A stretch of DNA of 5,460 nucleotides, taken from contig JANYAJ010000209.1 of NCBI GenBank assembly GCA_025361385.1, positions 1 through 5,460 on the forward strand, given 5' to 3'. The translations under genes were made by a program, and so were the position numbers. A model generated the notes under the pieces. It saw only the letters and a list, made by a program, of their open reading frames with translations. It was not told the origin of the DNA and ran no database searches. Positions 1-5,460 of the stretch are shown piece by piece (the stretch's first letter is position 1; each line of letters begins with the position of its first letter). The DNA comes from Nitrospira sp. Its GTDB lineage: Bacteria > Nitrospirota > Nitrospiria > Nitrospirales > Nitrospiraceae.

Positions 1-4
1 TTAC

Positions 5-42
5 AAAAAACCCTTCGATATTCTGGCCAGAGGTATCGAAAG
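5..42 (-). terminator. Intrinsic terminator of the tRNA-His gene
   Basis: On the minus strand, just after the tRNA 3' end, there is a perfect 7-bp inverted repeat (TTCGATA at 34-40 as read on the minus strand, TATCGAA at 14-20), extended by a U-G and a C-G pair at the base. The 13-nt loop itself contains the short palindrome TCTGGCCAGA. The hairpin is followed by GGG and six consecutive U residues (positions 10 to 5). A stem plus U-tract directly behind a tRNA is the classic rho-independent design. It also marks the end of any readthrough from pyrF. Confidence 0.82.
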
Positions 43-49
43 TAGGAAA

Positions 50-127
50 TGGGGTGAGTGACGGGTTTCGAACCCGCGACCTCCGGATCCACAATCCGGC
101 GCTCTAACCAACTGAGCTACACCCACC
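50..127 (-). tRNA. tRNA-His, anticodon GUG
   Basis: The minus strand folds into a complete cloverleaf. The anticodon loop UUGUGGA (88-94) carries anticodon GUG at 90-92 on a CCGGA/UCCGG stem, so it decodes the histidine codons CAC and CAU. The acceptor strand GUGGGUG pairs with CACUCAC with one G-U pair, and the T arm carries the standard UUCGAAA loop. The encoded extra 5' G at 127 opposite C73 is the G-1 identity element of histidine tRNAs recognised by HisRS, so the gene is given from G-1. The 3' CCA is encoded (50-52). It lies 66 nt downstream of pyrF on the same strand and has its own likely promoter and terminator. Function and identity are secure from sequence alone. Confidence 0.97.
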
Positions 128-147
128 ATACGGAGAAGACAGAGGGG

Positions 148-177
148 ATTCTAGCAAAGGGAGCAGGAGACCCGCAA
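148..177 (-). promoter_or_regulatory. Probable sigma70-type promoter for tRNA-His
   Basis: On the minus strand a TTGCGG hexamer (172-177) and a TAGAAT hexamer (148-153) are separated by 18 nt, close to the TTGACA/TATAAT consensus. The -10 element ends 20 nt before the tRNA 5' base, leaving room for a short 5' leader to be removed by RNase P. It sits in the gap between the pyrF stop and the tRNA, so the tRNA can be expressed independently of pyrF. This is a pattern match only. Confidence 0.5.
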
Positions 178-193
178 CTCACGGTTGGCTTGT

Positions 194-907
194 TCAGCCT
201 CGTGCATCGAAAGCCGTCTGCATTTCAGCAAGAATTGCGGCGGCAGCGGCAGCGGGATCCGAGGCATCTCTGATGGGTCGACCGATCACTAAATAATCCG
301 CCCCTGCCGAAATCGCCTGGGTCGGCGTGGTCGCCCGCGCGTGGTCATCGACACCCTTGCCGGACGGGCGCACACCGGGCGTGACGATCAGAAACCGTGG
401 ACCGACCGTGGGACGAAGAATCGCCGGCTCTTCGCCTGACGCCACGACCCCGTCACAGCCCACTTCGGACGCCAACAGTGCACGCGCGGTGACCAACTCC
501 TGCACGGTCCGCTGAATGCCCATCTCACGGAGATCGTGGCTGTCGAAATTGGTCAAAACCGTCACCGCCAACAGTTTCAGCGGGGAATCTCCACGGCCCT
601 GGACAGCTGCGGCCAGCGCTTTCCGGTTCGCATGAACTGTTAAAAACTCCACGCCCATCGATGCGACCAACGCAGTCGCGCGACGCACCGTTTCGTCAAT
701 ATCGAGGAACTTGAGATCGAGGAACACCCGCTTGCCTCGTGCAATCAGGCGTTGAACCATCTGGGGTCCAGAGGCGGTGTAGAGCTCGATTCCAACTTTC
801 ACGAACACAACCTGATCCTCTACTCGATCGAGTAGGCGCTCGGCCGCGTCGCTTGAAGGCACGTCGAGCGCGAAGATGAGACGGTCACGGGCAATGATGG
901 TTGACAC
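194..907 (-). CDS. pyrF: Orotidine 5'-phosphate decarboxylase
   Basis: This cytoplasmic TIM-barrel enzyme decarboxylates OMP to UMP, the last step of de novo pyrimidine synthesis. With the GTG start chosen here the product is 237 aa, near the usual 230-245. Visible motifs in order are FALDV with its Asp near residue 15, VKVG with Lys near 37, the catalytic signature DLKFLDI near 64-70 (Asp64, Lys66, Asp69) with Thr73 after it, TVHA, the VTPGVRP segment and the C-terminal IGRPI segment with the phosphate-binding Arg. The GTG at 905-907 has AAAGGA 7 nt upstream. The ATG at 911-913 would sit only one base from that site, and the longer ATG at 944-946 adds residues with no family resemblance. The gene is divergent from rpsT and followed by tRNA-His. 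One oddity is Leu and Asp where the usual DLKFHDIPNT motif has His and Pro. I see no strong dedicated promoter. Confidence 0.95.
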   Translation of the reverse strand: MSTIIARDRLIFALDVPSSDAAERLLDRVEDQVVFVKVGIELYTASGPQMVQRLIARGKRVFLDLKFLDIDETVRRATALVASMGVEFLTVHANRKALAAAVQGRGDSPLKLLAVTVLTNFDSHDLREMGIQRTVQELVTARALLASEVGCDGVVASGEEPAILRPTVGPRFLIVTPGVRPSGKGVDDHARATTPTQAISAGADYLVIGRPIRDASDPAAAAAAILAEMQTAFDARG

Positions 908-914
908 AGGCATA

Positions 915-920
915 TCCTTT
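915..920 (-). promoter_or_regulatory. Ribosome binding site deciding the pyrF start
   Basis: AAAGGA on the minus strand lies 7 nt before GTG (905-907), 1 nt before ATG (911-913), and well inside the gene if translation began at the ATG at 944-946. Only the GTG has standard Shine-Dalgarno spacing, so it is the preferred start of pyrF. Confidence 0.65.
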
Positions 921-926
921 GAAAAT

Positions 927-952
927 GGCTCACCTTGACGCTTCACTGAGCC
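927..952. repeat. Short inverted repeat in the pyrF/rpsT divergent region
   Basis: GGCTCA (927-932) and TGAGCC (947-952) form a perfect 6-bp inverted repeat with a 14-nt loop. It brackets the -35 hexamer of the proposed rpsT promoter and lies just upstream of the pyrF ribosome binding site. It could be an operator or a leader hairpin of the pyrF mRNA. A 6-bp repeat can also arise by chance, so no role is assigned. Confidence 0.35.
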
Positions 953-964
953 GTATGGTACAAA
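935..964 (+). promoter_or_regulatory. Probable rpsT promoter
   Basis: TTGACG (935-940, 5 of 6 to consensus) and TACAAA (959-964, 4 of 6) are separated by 18 nt. The expected transcript start near 971 would leave a leader of about 24 nt containing the GAGGAG ribosome binding site at 983-988, placed 6 nt before the rpsT ATG. The intact promoter and strong ribosome binding site indicate that rpsT is still equipped for high expression despite its internal stop. Confidence 0.6.
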
Positions 965-994
965 TGCGCTTCTTTTCTACCAGAGGAGTCTACT

Positions 995-1273
995 ATGCCG
1001 GTTGTACATAAATCGACGATTCGCCGAGCCCGCCAAGCCGTAAAGCGGCACGACCGTAACCGTGCGACGCTGGGCACGCTCAAGACCCTGGTCAAGTAGG
1101 TCCAAGCAGCCGTGGCCGTCAAGAAGGTTGAGGATGCCACGTCGTCCCTCCGCATCGCCACGTCAGCCCTTGGCAAGGCCGTGACGAAGGGTGTGATGAA
1201 ACCCAACACGGCCTCACGCCGGATTGCTCGCCTCACGCTCCACGTCAACTCCTTGTCCGCTTCACGCTCGTAA
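995..1273 (+). pseudogene. rpsT: 30S ribosomal protein bS20 with in-frame amber codon at position 35
   Basis: bS20 binds 16S rRNA early in 30S assembly as a three-helix bundle. The frame from ATG 995 to TAA 1271-1273 spans 92 codons, a normal S20 length. It shows the family pattern: MPVVHKS start, IRRARQA, RHDRNRA, TLKTLVK, then VQAAV, ALGKAVTKGV, the KPNTASRRIARL segment and a basic end. Codon 35 (1097-1099) is TAG. E. coli S20 has a Lys-Lys-Val here, so the expected codon is AAG and one base change explains the stop. GAGGAG (983-988) lies 6 nt before the ATG. If the stop is obeyed, only a 34-residue N-terminal helix is made. No frameshift or other damage is visible. The last 29 bases overlap convergent holA. 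The gene is called a pseudogene because of the stop; sequence error or amber readthrough are real alternatives. E. coli and Salmonella rpsT nulls are known to be viable but impaired, so loss is not impossible. Confidence 0.9.
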
Positions 1274-2360
1274 TCGTTCGCACGTTCGAAATGGTTCTGG
1301 CCCTCACCGGTTGCGGCACTTCGACGCCACGACTCGGTGAGGGTGGACGTGTCTGTGCCTGCGCCCGATTGCACAACCGCAGCAAGAGCCCTTCAAGAAC
1401 TCGAACAGGCCGCCCACCACTTCCACCCTTCAGCTTGGCATCGGCATCCAAGAGCAACCCTAGCGCCTCCTGCAAATGAGCGTCGGGAAACTGCTCGAGA
1501 AATACGCGCACTTTGGCGGGGTCCATTCGCAACGTCCGAGCGGCTTCCCCCTCGCGGCCTCCCTGCCGTACCACTTCCTTCACCTTCCATAGTCTCCGGT
1601 ATTGCCAAGCCAGGGAGCCAAGAATTCTCAGTGGAGCCTCTCCTGCCTCCATATTCCTTGCCAAGATAGCCAACACCCGCCCACGGTTTCTCGCACCGAT
1701 TGCCAACGTAAGATCAAATACCGAGGCACCAGGCTCTGTGCCACGCAACGTCGCCACATCGCCAGCAGTGACAACCAGGCCTGGCGAGACATAGGCCGCC
1801 AGCTTTTCCAATTCACGCCGGACCGAATAGAGCGAGCCGCCACAGACCTCTTTCAGCAAGTCGACGGCCTCCTCGTTGAGCTGAATCCCTACCCGTTCTG
1901 CATCCTGCTTGAGCCAGGGAAGCCAATGCGCCTCTCTGAGTGGGGAGCAATCAATCGTCACCGCAGTCTGCGCTAAAGCCTGTGTGAACTTCAGTCGCCC
2001 ATCAAGCTTGGAGGCAACAAAGATCACCGTCGTAGAATCGTTCGGCTCTTTCAAATAGGGCAGGATCGCGTCGCACTCCCTGGCCGGAAGTTTATCGGCC
2101 GCTTTCACCACCACCAGGCGCCGAGGCGCGAATACAGCCACTTCCGACGCGCAAGTGACAATCTCGGATCCACTCACGTCGTCTCCATAAAACAGATCGC
2201 AATTGAAGTCGCTTTCGCCCTCTCCCAATAACGCGGCCTTCAGTACCCCCAAGGCGACATCGCGAAGCAAGTCTTCCTCGCCGACGACCACATACAGCGG
2301 TGCCACCGTTCCTTGCACAAGCTGCGCCTTGAGTTGCGCATGAGAAATAGCTGAAGCCAT
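1245..2360 (-). CDS. holA: DNA polymerase III delta subunit (clamp loader)
   Basis: Delta is the clamp-opening subunit of the DnaX clamp-loader complex and prises open the DnaN sliding clamp for loading onto primed DNA; it has an AAA+ fold but does not hydrolyse ATP. The 371-aa product shows the family layout: APLYVVVGEEDLLRD near residues 20-34 at the N-terminal clamp-binding domain, VIFVASKLDGRLKF near 112-125, a helical linker with LLKEVCGGSLYSVRRELEKL near 168-187, then the collar domain opening with SVFDLTLAIGARNRGRVL near 213-230 and LGSLAWQYRRLWKV near 247-260. The recognisable domain ends near LLLRLC at 325-330. About 41 further residues rich in Arg, Ser, Thr and Pro follow, making it longer than E. 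coli HolA (343 aa). This tail spans a hairpin and overlaps the 3' end of rpsT by 29 bp. It starts 14 nt after the lptE stop, with GGA 8 nt before the ATG, so co-translation with lptE is likely. Confidence 0.94.
   Translation of the reverse strand: MASAISHAQLKAQLVQGTVAPLYVVVGEEDLLRDVALGVLKAALLGEGESDFNCDLFYGDDVSGSEIVTCASEVAVFAPRRLVVVKAADKLPARECDAILPYLKEPNDSTTVIFVASKLDGRLKFTQALAQTAVTIDCSPLREAHWLPWLKQDAERVGIQLNEEAVDLLKEVCGGSLYSVRRELEKLAAYVSPGLVVTAGDVATLRGTEPGASVFDLTLAIGARNRGRVLAILARNMEAGEAPLRILGSLAWQYRRLWKVKEVVRQGGREGEAARTLRMDPAKVRVFLEQFPDAHLQEALGLLLDADAKLKGGSGGRPVRVLEGLLLRLCNRAQAQTRPPSPSRGVEVPQPVRARTISNVRTITSVKRTRS
1301..1343 (+). terminator. Terminator-like hairpin downstream of rpsT, without U-tract
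   Basis: CCCTCACCG (1301-1309) and CGGTGAGGG (1335-1343) are perfect inverted 9-mers. The inner arms GTTGCGGC (1310-1317) and GCCACGAC (1326-1333) extend the stem with one G-U pair, one mismatch and a bulged T at 1334, giving about 16 paired bases closed by an 8-nt loop. It begins 28 nt after the rpsT stop, where a terminator is expected. No U-run follows on either strand, so it could instead be a 3'-end stabilising or rho-assisted structure. It lies within the C-terminal tail codons of holA on the other strand. Confidence 0.45.
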
Positions 2361-2374
2361 AGTTGCGATCCGAT

Positions 2375-3043
2375 CTATTTACTGCTTGTGTCCGCGCCAG
2401 TCGACGCCGGACTCATGATCGGCTTTGCCAGCTGCCCCGACTCTAATTGGAGCAAAAAGCGAGACGCCAAGTCCTCGGCGATAAAACGGCCGGCTTGCTC
2501 TAAGGCCCGGTTTTGCAGCACGCGGTTAAATTGCAGATCGGGTGTCACGTAGAACTCCGAGGAACCCTTGGCCGTTTGTGCCCATACCACACGTTTCGTC
2601 CTGGTCTCCTCCACTTTGACCATCACCACCACCTCTGCGCGGCTTTCGAGTGTGGTGGTCTGGCTGAAACTGAGCGTCGGAAGACCGACCGAGAGAATTT
2701 GCCCGGACAGCACGAGGTCAGCAGCCTCAGTATCTGGAACGATCTGCGCTCCGCTGCCGGACGAAAACTCGTGGCGCAGATAGTTAGTGTAGCGGGCCTC
2801 AAGATTCGGCTCGAAACTCTTATTCTCCAAGGTCCGGACCACCAACCGCGGTGGCGGAGACGCGGGAGAAGCAGTTACTGCCGCCCCCCCGATCGTCGGC
2901 CCCGCTCCCTCGACACGGAACTGATAACCACATCCAAACAGGAAAAGACAGCAGGCGAGCGGTAAGAGGCAAGGGGCAAGAGGCATCGAGCCTGATACAC
3001 CTTTGATCCACGTTACACGTCCGCCCCTTTGCCTCTCGCCCAT
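2375..3043 (-). CDS. lptE: LPS-assembly lipoprotein LptE
   Basis: LptE is an outer-membrane lipoprotein that plugs the LptD beta-barrel and helps deliver lipopolysaccharide to the cell surface. The 222-aa product has a basic N-region (Arg at 4, 6 and 9, Lys at 14), a hydrophobic core near 20-36 and a lipobox-like LFGC with the lipidated Cys at 38, followed by GYQF, which resembles the family's start of the mature protein (CGYxF). Further on are the PRLVVRTLENKSFEPNLE strand and YTNYLRHEF helix (about 65-92), ADLVLSGQI, and VRT/VVW strands typical of the LptE alpha-beta fold. A later ATG at 2984-2986 (Met20) would leave a signal peptide with no positive charge and a weaker ribosome binding site, so the first ATG is preferred; AGGGGG lies 9 nt before it. 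The gene is 25 nt after leuS and 14 nt before holA. Its start region is built of heptamer repeats. It ends in TAG. Confidence 0.9.
   Translation of the reverse strand: MGERQRGGRVTWIKGVSGSMPLAPCLLPLACCLFLFGCGYQFRVEGAGPTIGGAAVTASPASPPPRLVVRTLENKSFEPNLEARYTNYLRHEFSSGSGAQIVPDTEAADLVLSGQILSVGLPTLSFSQTTTLESRAEVVVMVKVEETRTKRVVWAQTAKGSSEFYVTPDLQFNRVLQNRALEQAGRFIAEDLASRFLLQLESGQLAKPIMSPASTGADTSSK
2954..2988 (+). repeat. Degenerate GGCRAGA heptamer array, arm 1
   Basis: Five consecutive 7-nt units on the plus strand read GGCGAGC, GGTAAGA, GGCAAGG, GGCAAGA and GGCATCG. On the minus strand they encode the PLAPCLLPLA core of the LptE signal peptide; 7-nt units read through three frames give a 7-residue protein period. 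The same heptamer recurs in inverted orientation at 3027-3054. Confidence 0.6.
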
Positions 3044-3054
3044 CGCCTCTCGCC
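3027..3054 (-). repeat. Degenerate GGCRAGA heptamer array, arm 2 (inverted)
   Basis: Four consecutive units on the minus strand read GGCGAGA, GGCGATG, GGCGAGA and GGCAAAG. The ATG inside the second unit is the proposed lptE start codon. Together with arm 1 it makes an inverted pair; the best match is GAGGCAAGGGGC (2966-2977) against GCCCCTTTGCCTC (3023-3035), differing by one inserted base. A hairpin over the lptE start on the leuS-lptE mRNA is therefore possible. Confidence 0.6.
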
Positions 3055-3068
3055 CCCTACTTCGTCCG

Positions 3069-5460
3069 CTAGATCACAAAGTTCATCAGCTTTTTCTCAA
3101 CATACACGATCTTCTTGGGCTCCTTGCCCTGCAGCCACTCCCCAATCTGCGCACGAGCCAGCCCTTCAACCTGTTCACGAGTCGCGTCGACTCCGACCTC
3201 GAGTTTGGTTCGCAGCTTGCCATTCACCTGGATCGGAATGGTCAACCGATCGCTGATGGTCATGGCTGGATCGAAGATCGGCCAGGGCTGCTGAGACACA
3301 CTCGGTTTGTGCCCCAGCACTTCCCACAACTCTTCCGCCAGATGGGGGGCGAACGGTGCCAGAATCAGGACGAAGGGTTCCAGTAAGGCCCGGGGACGCT
3401 GCTCGGCCTTCGTCATTTCGTTTGTAAACACCATCATCTGAGAGATCGCCGTATTGAACCGCAACGCCTCGATATCTTCGGTGACTTTCTTTATCGTCTG
3501 GTGAAGCAATCGCTGGTGCTCGAGCGTCGGAACGGTCTCCACCACGGTGTTCGACAGTTGGCCCTCTTCATTCGCCATCAGCCGCCAGGACCGTTCGAGG
3601 AACCGCGTCACCCCTTCCACGCCCCTCGTGCTCCAAGGCTTCACCGCCTCCAACGGGCCCATGAACATTTCATAGAGCCGCACCGCATCGGCCCCGAACT
3701 GGTCCATGATCTCGTCAGGATTGACGACGTTGCCACGGGACTTCGACATCTTCTGGTTATCTTCTCCCAGCACCATTCCCTGATGCACGAGCTTCTTGAA
3801 CGGCTCCGGAGTACTGACCACGCCAATGTCGTACAGCACCTTGTGCCAAAAGCGCGCATAGAGCAAATGCAGCACGGCATGTTCGCTGCCGCCGATGTAG
3901 AGATCCACCGGCATCCAATAGCGCTCTTTTTCAGGATCGACGAGCTGGCCCTGATTCTTCGGATCAATGAATCGCAGATAATACCAACAGGAGCCGGCCC
4001 ATTGCGGCATTGTGTTGGTTTCACGGCGTGCCGGTACCCCACTGATCGGATCGGTCGTCGTGAGCCAGTCCGTGAGATTCGCGAGAGGACTTTCGCCGCC
4101 CCCTGACGGCTTGAAGTTGTTCGTCTCCGGCAACAACAGTGGCAGCTGCTCTTCCGGAAGTGGAAGGGCCTGGCCATCCACCCATACAATCGGAAAAGGC
4201 TCGCCCCAATACCGCTGACGGGCAAACAGCCAGTCCCGCAACTTGTAGTTCACGGCCTTGCGGCCCTTGCCGCGAGACTCTATCCAGGCCGTGATTTTCG
4301 GAATCGCATCATCCGGCGTCAATCCGTTGATCGTAAAGCTTCCATCTGGTGTTATGGAATTGACGACGGTTCCCTTGTCGGTTGTGACGAACGCCTCCTG
4401 TTCAACCTGACCGCCCGCAATCACTTCGCGGATCGGCAACGCATAGGTCTTCGCAAAAGCCCAGTCGCGCTCGTCATGCGCCGGCACAGCCATAATGGCC
4501 CCGGTCCCATAGCCCATCAACACGTAGTCCGCAATCCAAATAGGCAATCGTTCCTGGTTCACCGGGTTGACCGCATAGCCGCCAGTGAAGACCCCGGTTT
4601 TGTCCTTTTCAAGTTCCTGTCGTTGAAGGTCGCTTTTTCTGGCCGACGCTTCGCGATAGGCCGTGACTGCCGCACGGCGATCGGCCGTCGTGACAACTTC
4701 CACTAACGGATGCTCAGGAGACAACACCATATACGTTGCGCCAAACAGGGTATCCGGCCTCGTCGTAAAGATCCGAACCAGGCCTGGAAGGCCGGCTATA
4801 TCGAACTCGACTTCCGCGCCAACCGATCGGCCGATCCAATTCTTTTGCATCTCCAAGGTACTGACCGGCCACTCGACCAGTTTCAAATCTTCGAGGAGCC
4901 GATCGGCATAGGCCGTAATCTTCAACACCCATTGACGCATCGGTTTGCGGATCACATCGAACCCGCCAACCTCGCTCTTGCCATCGACAATTTCTTCATT
5001 GGCGAGCACCGTCCCCAGTGCAGGGCACCAGTTCACCGGCACTTCCGCCACATAGGCCAGCCCTCGCTCAAACAGTTTCAAGAAGATCCACTGGGTCCAG
5101 CGATAATAATCAGGATCGATCGTGCTGAGCTCGCGTTCCCAGTCGTAGGACAGACCGACCCGTTTCATCTGGCGCTTAAACGTGGCGATGTTCTGGGCTG
5201 TCGTGACGACCGGGTGAATACCGGTCTTCACCGCGTACTGCTCGGCAGGAAGCCCGAAGGCATCCCACCCCATCGGATGCAGCACATTGAAGCCCCGCAT
5301 CCGCTTGTAGCGGGATACAATATCCGTCGCGGTGTAACCTTCAAGGTGGCCGACATGGAGGCCCGACCCGGAGGGATAGGGAAACATGTCGAGGCAGTAA
5401 AATTTCGGCTTGGTCCGGTCGTCAGCCACGCGGAAGGTCCGGTGCTCCTCCCAATAGGCC
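3069..5460 (-). CDS. leuS: Leucyl-tRNA synthetase, 5' end outside the window
   Basis: This cytoplasmic class Ia synthetase charges tRNA-Leu with leucine and edits mischarged products. The frame is open to the window edge: the residues before the internal GTG at 5427-5429 read [11 protein letters not shown], matching the conserved LeuRS N-terminus, so that GTG is not the start and only some leading residues are missing. Counting from that [17 protein letters not shown] holds the HIGH-type motif HVGH at 25-28 (5346-5357), the CP1 editing domain has TTRPDT at 222-227 and PAHDERD with its key Asp near 319, and KMSKS is at 560-564 (3738-3752). The C-terminal [10 protein letters not shown] segment and [10 protein letters not shown] end are typical. 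NWCP near 133-136 remains but the other zinc-type cysteines of the E. coli enzyme are absent, which is common in other LeuRS. It is first of the leuS-lptE-holA group and ends in TAG, with a second in-frame TAG at 3057-3059. Confidence 0.98.
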   Translation of the reverse strand, partial: AYWEEHRTFRVADDRTKPKFYCLDMFPYPSGSGLHVGHLEGYTATDIVSRYKRMRGFNVLHPMGWDAFGLPAEQYAVKTGIHPVVTTAQNIATFKRQMKRVGLSYDWERELSTIDPDYYRWTQWIFLKLFERGLAYVAEVPVNWCPALGTVLANEEIVDGKSEVGGFDVIRKPMRQWVLKITAYADRLLEDLKLVEWPVSTLEMQKNWIGRSVGAEVEFDIAGLPGLVRIFTTRPDTLFGATYMVLSPEHPLVEVVTTADRRAAVTAYREASARKSDLQRQELEKDKTGVFTGGYAVNPVNQERLPIWIADYVLMGYGTGAIMAVPAHDERDWAFAKTYALPIREVIAGGQVEQEAFVTTDKGTVVNSITPDGSFTINGLTPDDAIPKITAWIESRGKGRKAVNYKLRDWLFARQRYWGEPFPIVWVDGQALPLPEEQLPLLLPETNNFKPSGGGESPLANLTDWLTTTDPISGVPARRETNTMPQWAGSCWYYLRFIDPKNQGQLVDPEKERYWMPVDLYIGGSEHAVLHLLYARFWHKVLYDIGVVSTPEPFKKLVHQGMVLGEDNQKMSKSRGNVVNPDEIMDQFGADAVRLYEMFMGPLEAVKPWSTRGVEGVTRFLERSWRLMANEEGQLSNTVVETVPTLEHQRLLHQTIKKVTEDIEALRFNTAISQMMVFTNEMTKAEQRPRALLEPFVLILAPFAPHLAEELWEVLGHKPSVSQQPWPIFDPAMTISDRLTIPIQVNGKLRTKLEVGVDATREQVEGLARAQIGEWLQGKEPKKIVYVEKKLMNFVI

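Noticed and set aside
58..273. Plus-strand frame starting MTGFEPAT
   Set aside because: It is the reverse complement of tRNA-His followed by pyrF sequence. TGFEPAT-like peptides are a familiar false call from antisense T-arms of tRNA genes.
1097..1099. Programmed pyrrolysine or other designed recoding at the rpsT TAG
   Set aside because: Nothing in the window supports a pyrrolysine system, the site is an ordinary Lys in the family, and TAG is a normal stop for leuS and lptE here. Mutation, error or suppression are simpler.
1100..1273. The downstream part of rpsT as a separate gene by reinitiation
   Set aside because: The GTG codons after the stop have no Shine-Dalgarno sequence at proper spacing, and an S20 split in two is not known to me, so I treat the segment as the remainder of one gene.
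943..1374. Minus-strand open frame of 143 codons between holA and pyrF
   Set aside because: It runs antisense through the whole of rpsT, overlaps the holA tail and shows no family resemblance, whereas the plus-strand frame aligns with S20 throughout. It stays open because of GC-biased codon positions in rpsT.
2513..2965. Plus-strand 150-codon frame opposite lptE
   Set aside because: It is antisense to the LptE mature domain, shows no family features and has no clear ribosome binding site; it is a shadow frame.
3501..4225. Long antisense and alternate-frame open frames within leuS
   Set aside because: They lie entirely inside the well-conserved LeuRS frame, and their translations show no recognisable motif.
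1..5460. A new defence, mobile or biosynthetic system
   Set aside because: Every part of the window is accounted for by conserved housekeeping genes, their control signals and short repeats; I saw no transposase, integrase, CRISPR or unfamiliar gene cluster.

Overview
This window is a chromosomal housekeeping region of a Gram-negative bacterium with moderately high GC content. Most genes lie on the minus strand. Read in transcription order from the right edge they are leuS (leucyl-tRNA synthetase, 5' end cut by the window edge), lptE (LPS-assembly lipoprotein), holA (DNA polymerase III delta subunit), pyrF (orotidine 5'-phosphate decarboxylase) and a tRNA-His(GUG) gene. One gene, rpsT for ribosomal protein bS20, lies on the plus strand between holA and pyrF. 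LptE implies an outer membrane with lipopolysaccharide. The leuS-lptE-holA order is a widespread bacterial arrangement. The sequence style (S20, PyrF and LeuRS variants, base composition) looks to me like a Nitrospirota (Nitrospira-type) genome, but that is an impression and not a demonstrated assignment. I see no mobile element, CRISPR array, phage gene or defence system.

Layout: 1-49 holds the intrinsic terminator of the tRNA-His gene; 50-127 is tRNA-His; 128-193 carries its likely promoter; 194-907 is pyrF; 908-994 is a divergent promoter region; 995-1273 is rpsT; 1245-2360 is holA, overlapping the end of rpsT tail to tail; 2375-3043 is lptE; 3069-5460 is leuS. leuS, lptE and holA are separated by only 25 and 14 bases and are probably one operon whose promoter lies outside the window. 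No stretch over 300 bases lacks a gene.

The most notable point is that rpsT is interrupted by an in-frame amber codon (TAG, 1097-1099) at codon 35. It stands exactly where the S20 family has the second lysine of a conserved Lys-Lys pair, so a single A-to-T change from AAG explains it. The promoter, the Shine-Dalgarno sequence and the 57 codons after the stop all look intact. This means either a very recent nonsense mutation, a sequence error, or tolerated amber readthrough. Because leuS and lptE in the same window end in TAG (leuS with a second in-frame TAG four codons later), general reassignment of TAG is unlikely.

Secondary points are a long hairpin behind rpsT that lies inside an unusual basic C-terminal tail of HolA; two inverted arrays of a degenerate GGCRAGA heptamer around the lptE start, one of which encodes the hydrophobic core of its signal peptide; and two substitutions in the PyrF active-site motif. 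The genes serve unrelated core functions (translation, replication, pyrimidine synthesis, envelope assembly), so I infer no joint pathway beyond shared housekeeping expression.
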